A stretch of 64,000 nt of DNA, from assembly GCF_007096635.1 (NCBI RefSeq), contig NZ_VKAA01000022.1, forward strand, positions 1 to 64,000, read 5' to 3'. The stretch is from Mycolicibacterium sp. 018/SC-01/001 (GTDB taxonomy: Bacteria > Actinomycetota > Actinomycetes > Mycobacteriales > Mycobacteriaceae). Below, one piece after another: positions 30,526 to 38,656 of this stretch. The translations under genes were made by a program, and so were the position numbers. A model generated the notes under the pieces. It saw only the letters and a program-made list of their open reading frames with translations. It was not told the origin of the DNA and ran no database searches. Position 1 is the stretch's first letter. Each line of letters begins with the position of its first letter.

Positions 30526-32088
30526 ATGTCCACTCCCTCACCTACTTCCGTCGCCGCTGCGCTGACGATCAGCGCGCTGGCTGTCAGTGCCGGCCTGACC
30601 GCCGGTGTTGACGCGATCCATGCCCAGCAGGCACCGCGAGCAGCCGCAGCGGCGCGCCACGCGGCACCGGCACCGCAGGCGGCGGTTGCCGCGCCGCTAC
30701 TCGCCGCGTACGCGGTCCCCGCGCTCGCCTCAGCGTCAGCGACGTCGGCGCCTGTGCTTCGTCCTGACGACGCGGGCGCACCGGCCCTGTTCTCCGAGGC
30801 GGATGCGCATGCGTTCCTGCGACTGACCACGCCCTCGAGCCGAATCCGCATTCTCTCGGCGGCGCCGACCTCTACCGCGGTGACGGACTCGACGCACCCA
30901 CTTCGACACCATCGCAGCGACCGCACCGCGACATTCGTCGCTGCCGCGACGCCGAGCGGCAAGGTGGAGCTGCGACCGATGGTCGGTCCGGGCGGCTGGC
31001 TCATCGGCAACGGCATCGACGGCGCCGCCGGTGAGGACGGCGGCGACGGCGGCCTCCTGTGGGGCAACGGCGGCAAAGGCGGCGACGGCGCACCCGGGCA
31101 GGCCGGCGGCAACGGCGGCCGCGGCGGTCTGTGGGGCGGCGACGGCGGGGACGGCGGCGACGGCGGAACCGGCGCTGCCGGCGGCAACGGCGGCGATGCC
31201 CGCTTGTTCGGCAACGGCGGAGCCGGTGGAAACGGTGGCGTCGGCGCCACGGGCGAAGACGGGGTGAACCCGACACCGGTCTACCAAAACCCTCCGAGCG
31301 CCGGGAAAGGCACCGACGGCTTGGACACCTACATCCCGGCCGGGTTCCCTCAAGACACATCGCAGGCACAGGACGGCGGGCCCGGGCTCAACGCAGCGCC
31401 GAACCAGAACGGGGGTGACGGCGGTTCGGGCGGCAAGGCCGAGTCGGGAGGGACCACCTGGGCGGTGGGCGGCGACGGCGGTGAAGGCGGCGCCGGCTCC
31501 GAGGGCAATGACGGTGGCCGCGGTGGCTCCGGCGGTAGCGTGCTGGGAGGCGAAGACAACTTCGGCGGAAACGGTGGCGAGGGCGGAACCGGCGGCATCG
31601 GGGGTGGCGACGGCGGCGACGGCGGCAGCGGCGGCAACGCCCAGTACGCCACGAAAAACGGTTTCGGCGGCGACGGAGGCGACGGCGGCGACGGAGGTCC
31701 AGGTGCGGCCGGCGGTGCCGGGGGCTCCGGCGGAGCCGGCGGAGCGGGCGGCAAGGGCGGCCGCCTCGTCGGCGATGGCGGAAAGGGAGGCGACGGCGGC
31801 GACGGCGGCAAGGGAGGCACCGGCGCCACGGGGGGCAAGGGCGGCAACGGCGGATACAGCGGAAACAGCTTCAACGCGGGCACCCGCAACTACCCCGGCA
31901 ACCCGGGACGGGGCGGCGCAGGTGGTCCCGGAGGGCTCGGCGGTGCCGGCGGAGCCGGCAATCCCAACGGTGGCGCCGGCGGTCGTAGCGGTCTGATCGG
32001 ATCGAAGGGCGCCAAGGGTTCGGCGGGCAAGCAGGGCGCGCAAGGCGACCGCGGGCAAACCGGCGCGGCGGGCGGCGCCGCCACGTAG
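30526..32088 (+). CDS. PGRS-like glycine-rich exported protein without PE domain (copy 1)
   Basis: 520 residues. The N-terminus is a plausible Sec leader (VAAALTISALAVSAGLTAGV). A region to about residue 165 is not Gly-rich and is shared with the neighbour (ALFSEADAHAFLRLTTPSSR, ELRPMVGPGGWLIGNG). From WLIGNGIDGAAG on, GGxGG and GNGG units repeat to the end exactly in the style of PE_PGRS proteins, but there is no PE domain. The last 30 residues switch to Gly-X-Y triplets (GSKGAKGSAGKQGAQGDRGQ). It lies in the region where M. tuberculosis carries PE_PGRS23 (Rv1243c). Likely a cell-surface or secreted protein; function unknown. Confidence 0.75.
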   Translation: MSTPSPTSVAAALTISALAVSAGLTAGVDAIHAQQAPRAAAAARHAAPAPQAAVAAPLLAAYAVPALASASATSAPVLRPDDAGAPALFSEADAHAFLRLTTPSSRIRILSAAPTSTAVTDSTHPLRHHRSDRTATFVAAATPSGKVELRPMVGPGGWLIGNGIDGAAGEDGGDGGLLWGNGGKGGDGAPGQAGGNGGRGGLWGGDGGDGGDGGTGAAGGNGGDARLFGNGGAGGNGGVGATGEDGVNPTPVYQNPPSAGKGTDGLDTYIPAGFPQDTSQAQDGGPGLNAAPNQNGGDGGSGGKAESGGTTWAVGGDGGEGGAGSEGNDGGRGGSGGSVLGGEDNFGGNGGEGGTGGIGGGDGGDGGSGGNAQYATKNGFGGDGGDGGDGGPGAAGGAGGSGGAGGAGGKGGRLVGDGGKGGDGGDGGKGGTGATGGKGGNGGYSGNSFNAGTRNYPGNPGRGGAGGPGGLGGAGGAGNPNGGAGGRSGLIGSKGAKGSAGKQGAQGDRGQTGAAGGAAT

Positions 32089-32164
32089 TCGGAGCGTCAT
32101 GGGGCCGGTGGCGCGCGGGAGACAAGCCTGCGCCCATCGGTCCCCTGATCTGCACGGAACCGCG

Positions 32165-32179
32165 GGTATTACTCCCAGG
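32165..32179 (+). promoter_or_regulatory. Conserved GGTATTACTCCCAGG element, copy 2
   Basis: Second exact copy of the 15-mer, again followed by TACGC after three bases, here 120 to 134 bp upstream of the chosen GTG of the second PGRS-like gene. Spacing to the start codon is nearly the same as for copy 1 (119 to 133 bp), which supports the start choice and a common regulatory function. Confidence 0.5.
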
Positions 32180-32298
32180 GTTACGCAGATGAAAATTTAG
32201 CCTTCTCGACGGAAACGAGTAACGCAGTACGCGCCCGCCGAACCCCCCGCACACATACGCTTCCCATGTCAATTTCTTTCTCAGCGAATCGGGGGCTC

Positions 32299-33819
32299 GT
32301 GTCTTCTTCCTCTCTCACCAACCGCAAAACTGCTACTGCAGCGCTTGCGATCAGCACGCTGGCCATCGGCGCCGGCCTGACCGCCGGTGTCGATGCAAAC
32401 GCACCCTCGCCGACCGCCCGAGCCGCCGCAGCGGCGCACCGGTCGGCCCCGGCACCCCAGGCACCGGTCGCCGCACCTTTGCTGGCCGCGTACGCCGTGC
32501 CCGCACTCGGAGGCGGACCTGAAGGACCCGCGGCGCCGGCGGTGTTCGACGTCGCCGGTGCACCCGCGCTGTTCTCCGAGGCCGATGCGCAGGCGTTTCT
32601 GCGACTGACCACGCCGACGAGCCGTGTTCGAGTTCTCTCCAACACGCCGTCGTCGACGCACGACGTGCTGGTCCCAGCGGGACTCCGTCAATACCGCAGC
32701 GACCGGACTGAGACGTTCGAGGCTTCCGCAACACCCGACGGCCGGGTCGAGCTCCGGCCGATGGTCGGCCCGGGCGGCTGGCTCATCGGCAACGGCCTAG
32801 ACGGCGCCGCCGGTGAGGACGGCGGCGACGGCGGCCTGCTGTTCGGAAATGGCGGCAAAGGCGGCGACGGCGCACCCGGGCAGGCCGGCGGCAACGGCGG
32901 CCGCGGCGGCCTGTGGGGTGGTGACGGCGGCGATGGCGGCGCCGGCGGCATCGGCGCGGCCGGTGGCAATGGCGGCGACGCCCGACTCTTCGGCAACGGT
33001 GGCGCCGGTGGCAAGGGCGGTGTCGGCGCCACGGGAGCCGACGGGGTCAACCCCATTCCCACGACCCTGCTGCCACCCGCTGCCAAAGGAGCTGACGGCA
33101 CCGACACCGATGGCTCTGTGGACAACGTCTCCTACGGCGGCAACGGCGGACCCGGGCAAAACGGCGTCCCTGGTCAACCCGGAGGTGCCGGCGGTAGGGG
33201 CGGTGACGCCGGTTCTATCACCGCTTCGGGCGGGGTGATCGGTGGTGATGGCGGCCAAGGCGGCGTCGGCGGAGCGGGTGCCCCCGGCGGCAATGGCGGT
33301 CGCGGCGGCGACGCCGAGACCAGCACGCTCGGAGCTGCCGGTCGGGGCGGAGATGGTGGTCTCGGTGGAACCGGCGCACGCGGCGGTGACGGCGGAAATG
33401 CCGGCTTCAACAGAGGGGGCGGGGTTGGCTTCGCCACGACCGGGGGCAATGGCGGCCAGGGCGGCGAGGGCGCTGCCGGCGGCACCGGTGGTACCGCTGG
33501 CGTGGGCGGCTCCGGCGGCAAGGGCGGCGCCATCAGCGGCAACGGGGGCAAAGGCGGTGACGGCGGCGACGGCGGCACGGGCGGCAAGGGAGCCCGCGGT
33601 GGCGATGGCGGAAATGGCGGTAACGGCACCGATACGCCGGGCGCGGGGGGCAAGGGCGGCGCCGGTGGCGCCGGCGGCAGCGGAGGCGCCGGCAACACGG
33701 GCGGGTCCGGCGGACGCGGCGGCCTCCTCGGATCCAAGGGCGCAAACGGCAGTAGCGGTAATGCGGGCGCGAAGGGGGCTCAGGGCGATTCGGGTAACGA
33801 TGGCAATCCGGGAGTCTAG
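32299..33819 (+). CDS. PGRS-like glycine-rich exported protein without PE domain (copy 2)
   Basis: 506 residues from GTG 32299. The GTG is chosen because the preceding AGCGAATCGGGG aligns with the same bases just before the ATG of copy 1; an in-frame ATG 33 bp upstream is less likely. The leader (TATAALAISTLAIGAGLTAG) resembles a Sec signal peptide. The shared region (LFSEADAQAFLRLTTPTSR, VELRPMVGPGGWLIGNG) is followed by PGRS-type GG repeats and a C-terminal Gly-X-Y tract. It arose by tandem duplication with copy 1; the repeat regions have since diverged in length and insert composition. Confidence 0.75.
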   Translation: MSSSSLTNRKTATAALAISTLAIGAGLTAGVDANAPSPTARAAAAAHRSAPAPQAPVAAPLLAAYAVPALGGGPEGPAAPAVFDVAGAPALFSEADAQAFLRLTTPTSRVRVLSNTPSSTHDVLVPAGLRQYRSDRTETFEASATPDGRVELRPMVGPGGWLIGNGLDGAAGEDGGDGGLLFGNGGKGGDGAPGQAGGNGGRGGLWGGDGGDGGAGGIGAAGGNGGDARLFGNGGAGGKGGVGATGADGVNPIPTTLLPPAAKGADGTDTDGSVDNVSYGGNGGPGQNGVPGQPGGAGGRGGDAGSITASGGVIGGDGGQGGVGGAGAPGGNGGRGGDAETSTLGAAGRGGDGGLGGTGARGGDGGNAGFNRGGGVGFATTGGNGGQGGEGAAGGTGGTAGVGGSGGKGGAISGNGGKGGDGGDGGTGGKGARGGDGGNGGNGTDTPGAGGKGGAGGAGGSGGAGNTGGSGGRGGLLGSKGANGSSGNAGAKGAQGDSGNDGNPGV

Positions 33820-33877
33820 GTACGCGATCGGTCAATCCCGGACTGACGGCCCTGCCGTCTAGCGACCCTTGGCCGCG

Positions 33878-33908
33878 GGGCCGGTGAGCACGCGGTGCTC
33901 ACCGGCCC
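33878..33908 (+). terminator. Strong hairpin after the PGRS-like pair
   Basis: Perfect 13-bp arms, GGGCCGGTGAGCA (33878-33890) and TGCTCACCGGCCC (33896-33908), enclose a 5-base loop. It lies 59 bp after the second PGRS-like stop and before the SDR promoter region. Terminator function is inferred from position and stem strength. Confidence 0.7.
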
Positions 33909-34004
33909 TTCGCGACCGGAGACCGTCCTGACATACGCGGGACCGCGGGTACCGGTTAGGCTCGGGGTCACTCAGCACCCGTCCAACAACTCGAGGGAGT
34001 GGAT

Positions 34005-34826
34005 ATGCAGGGCTTCGCCGGAAAGGTGGCCGTCGTGACCGGCGCCGGCTCGGGCATCGGTCAGGCGCTGGCCATCGAACTCGGCCGCTCCGGCGCCAGC
34101 GTGGCGATCAGTGACGTGGACACCGAAGGCCTGGCCGCGACCGAGGAGCGGCTCAAGGCCATCGGTGCGCCGGTCAAGACCGACCGCCTCAACGTCACCG
34201 AGCGGGAGAGCTTCCTGCTCTACGCCGACAGCGTCGCCGAGCACTTCGGCAAGGTGAACCAGATCTACAACAACGCGGGCATCGCGTTCACCGGCGACAT
34301 CGAGATCAGCCAGTTCAAGGACATGGAACGGGTGATGGACGTCGACTACTGGGGCGTCGTCAACGGCACCAAGGCGTTCCTGCCGCACCTGATCGCCTCC
34401 GGGGACGGACACGTCGTCAACGTCTCGAGCGTGTTCGGGTTGTTCTCGGTGCCCGGACAGGCCGCCTACAACGCGGCGAAGTTCGCGGTACGCGGGTTCA
34501 CCGAGGCGCTGCGTCAGGAGATGGCGCTGGCCGGTCACCCGGTCAAGGTCAGCTGCGTGCATCCCGGCGGCATCAAGACCGCGATCGCCCGCAACGCCAC
34601 CGCCGCCGAGGGCCTTGATGCCGAAGAGCTGGCCAGGACCTTCGACAAGAAGCTCGCCAGCACGAGCCCGGAGCGGGCCGCGCAGATCATCCTCGACGGC
34701 GTGCGAAAGAACAAGGCGCGCATCCTCGTCGGCAACGACGCCCGGATGTTCGAGTACGTCATCCGGTTCGTCGGCGCGGGTTACCAGGGCCTGTTCCCGC
34801 GCGTGGTGTCGCGGCTGACGAAGTAG
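34005..34826 (+). CDS. Short-chain dehydrogenase/reductase (Rv1245c-like)
   Basis: 273 residues. ATG 34005 follows GAGGGAG with 5-bp spacing. Cofactor motif TGAGSGIG near 13-20, NNAG near 90, catalytic Ser in VSSVFG and the Tyr-x-x-x-Lys pair in AAYNAAKFAVRG are all intact, so it should be an active NAD(P)-dependent oxidoreductase. Gene order matches Rv1245c, two to three genes from kgd. The substrate is unknown; homologues act on lipids, steroids or small alcohols. Confidence 0.9.
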   Translation: MQGFAGKVAVVTGAGSGIGQALAIELGRSGASVAISDVDTEGLAATEERLKAIGAPVKTDRLNVTERESFLLYADSVAEHFGKVNQIYNNAGIAFTGDIEISQFKDMERVMDVDYWGVVNGTKAFLPHLIASGDGHVVNVSSVFGLFSVPGQAAYNAAKFAVRGFTEALRQEMALAGHPVKVSCVHPGGIKTAIARNATAAEGLDAEELARTFDKKLASTSPERAAQIILDGVRKNKARILVGNDARMFEYVIRFVGAGYQGLFPRVVSRLTK

Positions 34827-34827
34827 C

Positions 34828-36702
34828 TCAGGTTCTGCCGCCCAGGTGGGTTGCCAGGAAGTCCGACACCTTCTCGTACATCTCGATGACGGTCTCCGGG
34901 TTGACCGCGCCGTGCCCCTCGGTCGACTGCACCAGGTAATCCACGTCCACGCCGCGCTCACGCAACGCCGCCACGAGGTTGTCGGATTCGGCCTGGACCA
35001 CGCGCACGTCGTTGGCGCCCTGGATCACCAGCAGCGGAGTGCGGACCTGATCGACCCGGGTGATCGGTGACCGCGCTCGCATATCGGCCAGTTGCTCGGG
35101 ATCGTCGGGATCGCCGACGTAGGCGTGCCAATTGTTCGCCAGCTGCGGACGCGCTATCGGCGGCAGCGTGCGCATGAAGTTCGCCAGATCGGAGATGCCG
35201 ACGTAGTCGACCGCGGCCGCGAAAACGTCTGGGGTGAAGGTGATTCCGACGAGCGCGGCATACCCGCCGTAGGAGCCGCCGAAGATCGCGACCCGCTCGC
35301 GGTCGGCGTAGCCCTGCTCGATGGCCCAATCGACGCCGTCGATCAGATCGTCGTGCATCTTCTGCGCGAATTCGCCGACGGCGGCCTGGAGGAAGGCCTT
35401 GCCGTAACCCGTGGAGCCACGGAAGTTGACCTGCAGCACGGCATATCCGCGGTTGGCGAGCAGCTGGACGCCGGCGTCGAATCCCCAGCTGTCGCGGTAC
35501 CAGGGGCCGCCGTGAACGGTCAGGACCAGGGGCAGAGCCCGCGGCTCGACCCCGACCGGCAGCGTCAGGTACCCGTGGAGTTCCAGACCGTCGCGAGCGG
35601 TGAAGGTGACCGGTTGCATCGGAGCCAACGCGGCGGGGTCGAGGTGCGGTAGCGGCCGGAACAGCTGCCGGCTCTGCCCGGTGCGGTGGTCGTAGAGATA
35701 GGTGACGCCAGGCTCCCGGTCGTGGTTGAACCCGACGACCCAGCGCTGCCCGGATTCGTCGGACGACAGGCGGCCCAGATCGCCGTCCGACAGTTCCTCC
35801 AGATTGGCGAGCACGTCGGCGAAGTTCGGGTCGAGCGCTCGGATGATCTGCCGCTCACCGTAATAGCGCACCGCCAACAACTCACCGGTGCGCTTGTCCT
35901 GGATGAGCGGACCCGGGATCACCGGGCTGACCGCCGCGCGCGGATCGAGGTCGAACTCGGGGTGGCTGTCCACCTCGGTCTCGGCACCGGTCGTCAGGTC
36001 GACCCGGACGAGGCGGGTGCGGTCGGTGCCGCGGTTCGACCCCATCCACACGCCCGTGCCGTCGGGCGTGATCGTCATCGGGTGGATGCCGACGGGATAG
36101 TCGGCACCGTCGAAGCGCGCGATGTGGTGTAGCGCTCCACCGTGGGCGCGCGAGAGTTCGAGATCGCCGTCGGAGGTCAGCGACGTCGCGAGCAGGTCGC
36201 CGCGATCGTTGCTCAGCCAGTTGTTCACGTGCCCAGGGTTTTCGGCCAACAGGGTGAGTTGACCGGTCGCGATGTCGAGCTCGTAGGCGTCGAGCAGCGT
36301 GATCTCCCGCTTGTTCATCATCACCGTCGTCGTGCCGTTCTTGACCTCGCGGATCGGCAGGGCCATCACACCCGGGAACGGGGTGAGGTCGACGGCAGTG
36401 GGCTCGGGGTGATCGAGGTTGACCCGAAAGACGTGCCAGTTCTCGTCGCCGTTGACGTCCTGCAGATAGATCAGGCAGCGGGGGTCGTCGGTCCACTCAT
36501 AGTGCAGCACACTGCGGTTGGCGTCTGCGGTGACGCAGCGAGGTTCGGCGGCCTCGTCCTCGAGGTCGGAGATCCAGACGTTGAGCCGGTTCTGCCAGGG
36601 GGCGAGAAACGCGAGGGTGGTTCCGTCGGGCGAGATCGTTGCGGCGGCGCGGGTGGGCGGGCGGAACAGATCTGCGACCGGGATCAGATCGGCTGCGGGC
36701 AT
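34828..36702 (-). CDS. S9-family prolyl oligopeptidase / acylaminoacyl-peptidase
   Basis: 624 residues from ATG 36702, which has GGAAAGAGGAGA just upstream; an in-frame start 13 codons earlier lacks this. The N-terminal about 370 residues are a beta-propeller with repeated blade phrases. The C-terminal alpha/beta hydrolase has the nucleophile in GGSYGGYA, the acid in VIQGANDVRV and the His in TEGHGA. No signal peptide is evident, so it is probably a cytoplasmic oligopeptidase or esterase. It is convergent with the SDR gene, ending 1 bp from it. Confidence 0.9.
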   Translation of the reverse strand: MPAADLIPVADLFRPPTRAAATISPDGTTLAFLAPWQNRLNVWISDLEDEAAEPRCVTADANRSVLHYEWTDDPRCLIYLQDVNGDENWHVFRVNLDHPEPTAVDLTPFPGVMALPIREVKNGTTTVMMNKREITLLDAYELDIATGQLTLLAENPGHVNNWLSNDRGDLLATSLTSDGDLELSRAHGGALHHIARFDGADYPVGIHPMTITPDGTGVWMGSNRGTDRTRLVRVDLTTGAETEVDSHPEFDLDPRAAVSPVIPGPLIQDKRTGELLAVRYYGERQIIRALDPNFADVLANLEELSDGDLGRLSSDESGQRWVVGFNHDREPGVTYLYDHRTGQSRQLFRPLPHLDPAALAPMQPVTFTARDGLELHGYLTLPVGVEPRALPLVLTVHGGPWYRDSWGFDAGVQLLANRGYAVLQVNFRGSTGYGKAFLQAAVGEFAQKMHDDLIDGVDWAIEQGYADRERVAIFGGSYGGYAALVGITFTPDVFAAAVDYVGISDLANFMRTLPPIARPQLANNWHAYVGDPDDPEQLADMRARSPITRVDQVRTPLLVIQGANDVRVVQAESDNLVAALRERGVDVDYLVQSTEGHGAVNPETVIEMYEKVSDFLATHLGGRT

Positions 36703-36815
36703 GGGTGTCTCCTCTTTCCTGGTGGGGGCGCGCGCCATCACGCCGTCGGCGACAACGGTTGCCCACGGGCGGTGACGTGCTCAGTGATGTTCGGGCAGAG
36801 CGGGATTGGCGTCAG

Positions 36816-37457
36816 TCAGCGAGGCACTGGGCCGCCCAGCTGACCATTGGTGGCATCCCGGATGGCACGGTCGATCAATGCCAGCGCTTCCTGCTGGGTG
36901 ACCTTCTCTTTCTCCACGATGGCCCGGTGGCCCACGTCCTCGTCGACCACGCGAAACGCTGCGGTGACGGCTGCGGCGAACAACCGCGGCGTCAGATTGT
37001 CGTGCGCCAGGCCGAGGCGGTCGGCGATGATCGGGACGAACGCTCGCTCCATCTCGTCGTGCACGAGCAGGTAGGCCGTGCGCAGCGCCGGCTCGGTGAC
37101 CGACAGGGTCGTGATCTGCAGTGCGCTGATCTCGTCGGCGATCTCCTGCGGAGTCAAGGGATTGTCCTGGTAGCTGGCCGCCATGTGCTCGATCAGTGAC
37201 AGTTCGGGCGGCCATCGGCGCGCCAGCTCGAGGAAACGTCGCGCGGAGCGGGCCAGCACGGGTTCGACGCAACTCTCCTTGGTGCGGAAGTAGCGCCACA
37301 CGGTGCGAGTGGAAAGCCCTGCGGCAGTGGCGATGTCGTCACCGCTGGTGGCCGAGACGCCGCGTTCCCAGAACAGGGCGCAGGCATGGCGAGACACGTC
37401 GAGTCGCGCTTGCGCACGTCGGCCGTCACTTCCCTCGTCGAGAATCGACGCAGTCAC
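36816..37457 (-). CDS. TetR-family regulator
   Basis: 213 residues from a GTG. The helix-turn-helix covers about 25-70 (SGDDIATAAGLSTRTVWRYF). The ligand domain is typical TetR_C. Two palindromes directly upstream (37471-37510) are probable autoregulatory operators. The S9 peptidase gene lies about 110 bp downstream in the same direction and may be part of the regulon. Confidence 0.88.
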   Translation of the reverse strand: MTASILDEGSDGRRAQARLDVSRHACALFWERGVSATSGDDIATAAGLSTRTVWRYFRTKESCVEPVLARSARRFLELARRWPPELSLIEHMAASYQDNPLTPQEIADEISALQITTLSVTEPALRTAYLLVHDEMERAFVPIIADRLGLAHDNLTPRLFAAAVTAAFRVVDEDVGHRAIVEKEKVTQQEALALIDRAIRDATNGQLGGPVPR

Positions 37458-37470
37458 CGATCACCATCCC

Positions 37471-37510
37471 TGTCACTTAGTGTCACCACCGAGTGTGTCA
37501 CTAAGTGACA
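37471..37510. promoter_or_regulatory. Twin palindromic operator of the TetR gene
   Basis: TGTCACTTAGTGTCA (37471-37485) and TGTCACTAAGTGACA (37496-37510) are both inverted repeats built on TGTCACT/AGTGACA. They begin 14 bp upstream of the TetR start codon. The second is a perfect palindrome. Close pairing of two sites is a common TetR arrangement. Binding by the adjacent regulator is inferred. Confidence 0.65.
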
Positions 37511-37536
37511 AGACGGTCAAGGCGCGCTCCCCGACG

Positions 37537-38040
37537 TCACGCCCCGGGCCGGAGTGGGCCCCCTGTCGATCCGCCCGAGCCCTCGACCACATTGAGCTTC
37601 GCGGCAATCCGGGTGAGCGTCCGCATGTCCGAGACGCTCAGGCGATCGAGAATGGATTCCCGCACGGATTTCACATGGATGGGTGCCGCCTCGACGACGA
37701 GGCGATAGCCCGACTCGGTGAGCTCGGCGATGGTGTAGCGACCGTCGTCGGGATCCGGAGACCGGGTGACCCAGCCGCGTTGCTCGAATCGTTTGACGAC
37801 GTTGGACAGTCGCGACAACGACCCGTTGGCCAGGAATGCCAACTCGCTCATGCGGATACGGCGATCCGGCGCTTCCGAGAGGTGGCTGAGGGTCATGTAT
37901 TCGAACAACGTCAGGTCGACCTGTCGCAACGGCGACTCCAGCTTGCCGGGCAGCAGCAGGATCATCGAGATCAGACTGGTCCACACATCCTTCTCCTGCG
38001 CGCTGAGCCATGTCGGTTCGCCGCTCGACGGCATCGCCAC
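37537..38040 (-). CDS. MarR-family regulator
   Basis: 167 residues (GTG 38040; an ATG two codons later is equally possible). The winged helix-turn-helix runs through MSELAFLANGSLSRLSNVVK with the wing at SPDPDDGRYTIAELTESG. The gene is divergent from the RidA-like gene and the shared 60-bp gap contains a strong palindrome (38090-38115), so it likely represses both itself and that gene. Confidence 0.88.
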   Translation of the reverse strand: MAMPSSGEPTWLSAQEKDVWTSLISMILLLPGKLESPLRQVDLTLFEYMTLSHLSEAPDRRIRMSELAFLANGSLSRLSNVVKRFEQRGWVTRSPDPDDGRYTIAELTESGYRLVVEAAPIHVKSVRESILDRLSVSDMRTLTRIAAKLNVVEGSGGSTGGPLRPGA

Positions 38041-38089
38041 CCCCTTCAGTCGCGGATGATGAGTTTACACGTGAAGTCATCTCCGCTAA

Positions 38090-38115
38090 TATTCACTTCA
38101 TGGTTGAAGTGAATA
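38090..38115. promoter_or_regulatory. MarR-type operator overlapping the RidA-like start codon
   Basis: Eleven-base arms TATTCACTTCA and TGAAGTGAATA flank a 4-base centre (TGGT), a perfect inverted repeat. The ATG of the RidA-like gene (38100) lies inside it. A half-site-like ACGTGAAGT occurs at 38069-38077, closer to the MarR gene. The MarR gene is divergent and its start is 50 bp away. Confidence 0.65.
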
Positions 38116-38528
38116 ACAGAGCCGTCCAGTTCTTCGTGACGCCGGGCTACGGTGAAATGCTCCGCAGCGAGCTGCATTACAGCCAAGCCGTCCGGATAGG
38201 AGACAGGGTGGAGATCTCCGGGCAGGGTGGCTGGGACGATCAATTGAACTTCCCGGACTCCCTCGACGACGAGATCACCCGGGCGTTCGACAACGTCGCC
38301 CGAACACTGGAAGCTGCCGGCGCATCCTGGCGTGACGTGGTGCATCTGAACTCGTATCACCTGGTGAGCGATTCAGAGCCCTTCGACGCTCACAACCGCG
38401 TGATGGTCGAGCAGATGCGCACCCGGATGCCGAATCATGCGCCGATCTGGACCCAGACGGGCGTGACAGCTCTTGGGGCGCCCGGGATGCGCGTCGAGAT
38501 TCGCGTCACGGCGATCGATCGGCGATAG
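38100..38528 (+). CDS. RidA/YjgF-like protein
   Basis: 142 residues from ATG 38100. The family pattern is clear: YSQAVRIGDRVEISGQGGWD, then ITRAFDNVARTLEAAGASW, and the closing GAPGMRVEIRVTAI. RidA proteins deaminate reactive enamine/imine intermediates, although this branch often lacks that activity and works in catabolic pathways. Upstream residues of a longer frame would cross the MarR operator and are rejected. The start codon lies in the operator, so a leaderless transcript is likely. Confidence 0.85.
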   Translation: MVEVNNRAVQFFVTPGYGEMLRSELHYSQAVRIGDRVEISGQGGWDDQLNFPDSLDDEITRAFDNVARTLEAAGASWRDVVHLNSYHLVSDSEPFDAHNRVMVEQMRTRMPNHAPIWTQTGVTALGAPGMRVEIRVTAIDRR

Positions 38529-38615
38529 CGACGCTCGACGAGTCAATACGCGCGCGCTCGCCGGACGCGAACGCGCGTCGAATGCCGGTGGTTACGGCGT
38601 GTCGGAGTGCAGACT

Positions 38616-38633
38616 CTCCCCCGCAAGCGGGAG
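38616..38633. terminator. GC-rich hairpin between convergent RidA-like gene and lpqZ
   Basis: CTCCCCCGCAAGCGGGAG folds into a short GC stem in the 128-bp gap between the two convergent genes. It may terminate either transcript. Similar short C/G hairpins are scattered in mycobacterial intergenic DNA. Confidence 0.35.
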
Positions 38634-38656
38634 GTACCCCCAGCGCTCGCCGATAG

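Noticed and set aside
30287..30565. A small plus-strand frame before the first PGRS-like gene
   Set aside because: It is out of frame, has no domain and crosses the conserved regulatory element.
30736..33737. Minus-strand Pro-rich and Ala-rich frames opposite the PGRS-like genes
   Set aside because: GGC repeats read on the other strand give Pro or Ala runs automatically; no starts or domains support them.
31000..33800. Repeated GGCGGCGAC units considered as a CRISPR or tandem-repeat locus
   Set aside because: The repeats keep the reading frame, vary in length and encode Gly-rich protein; no spacers or conserved full repeat.
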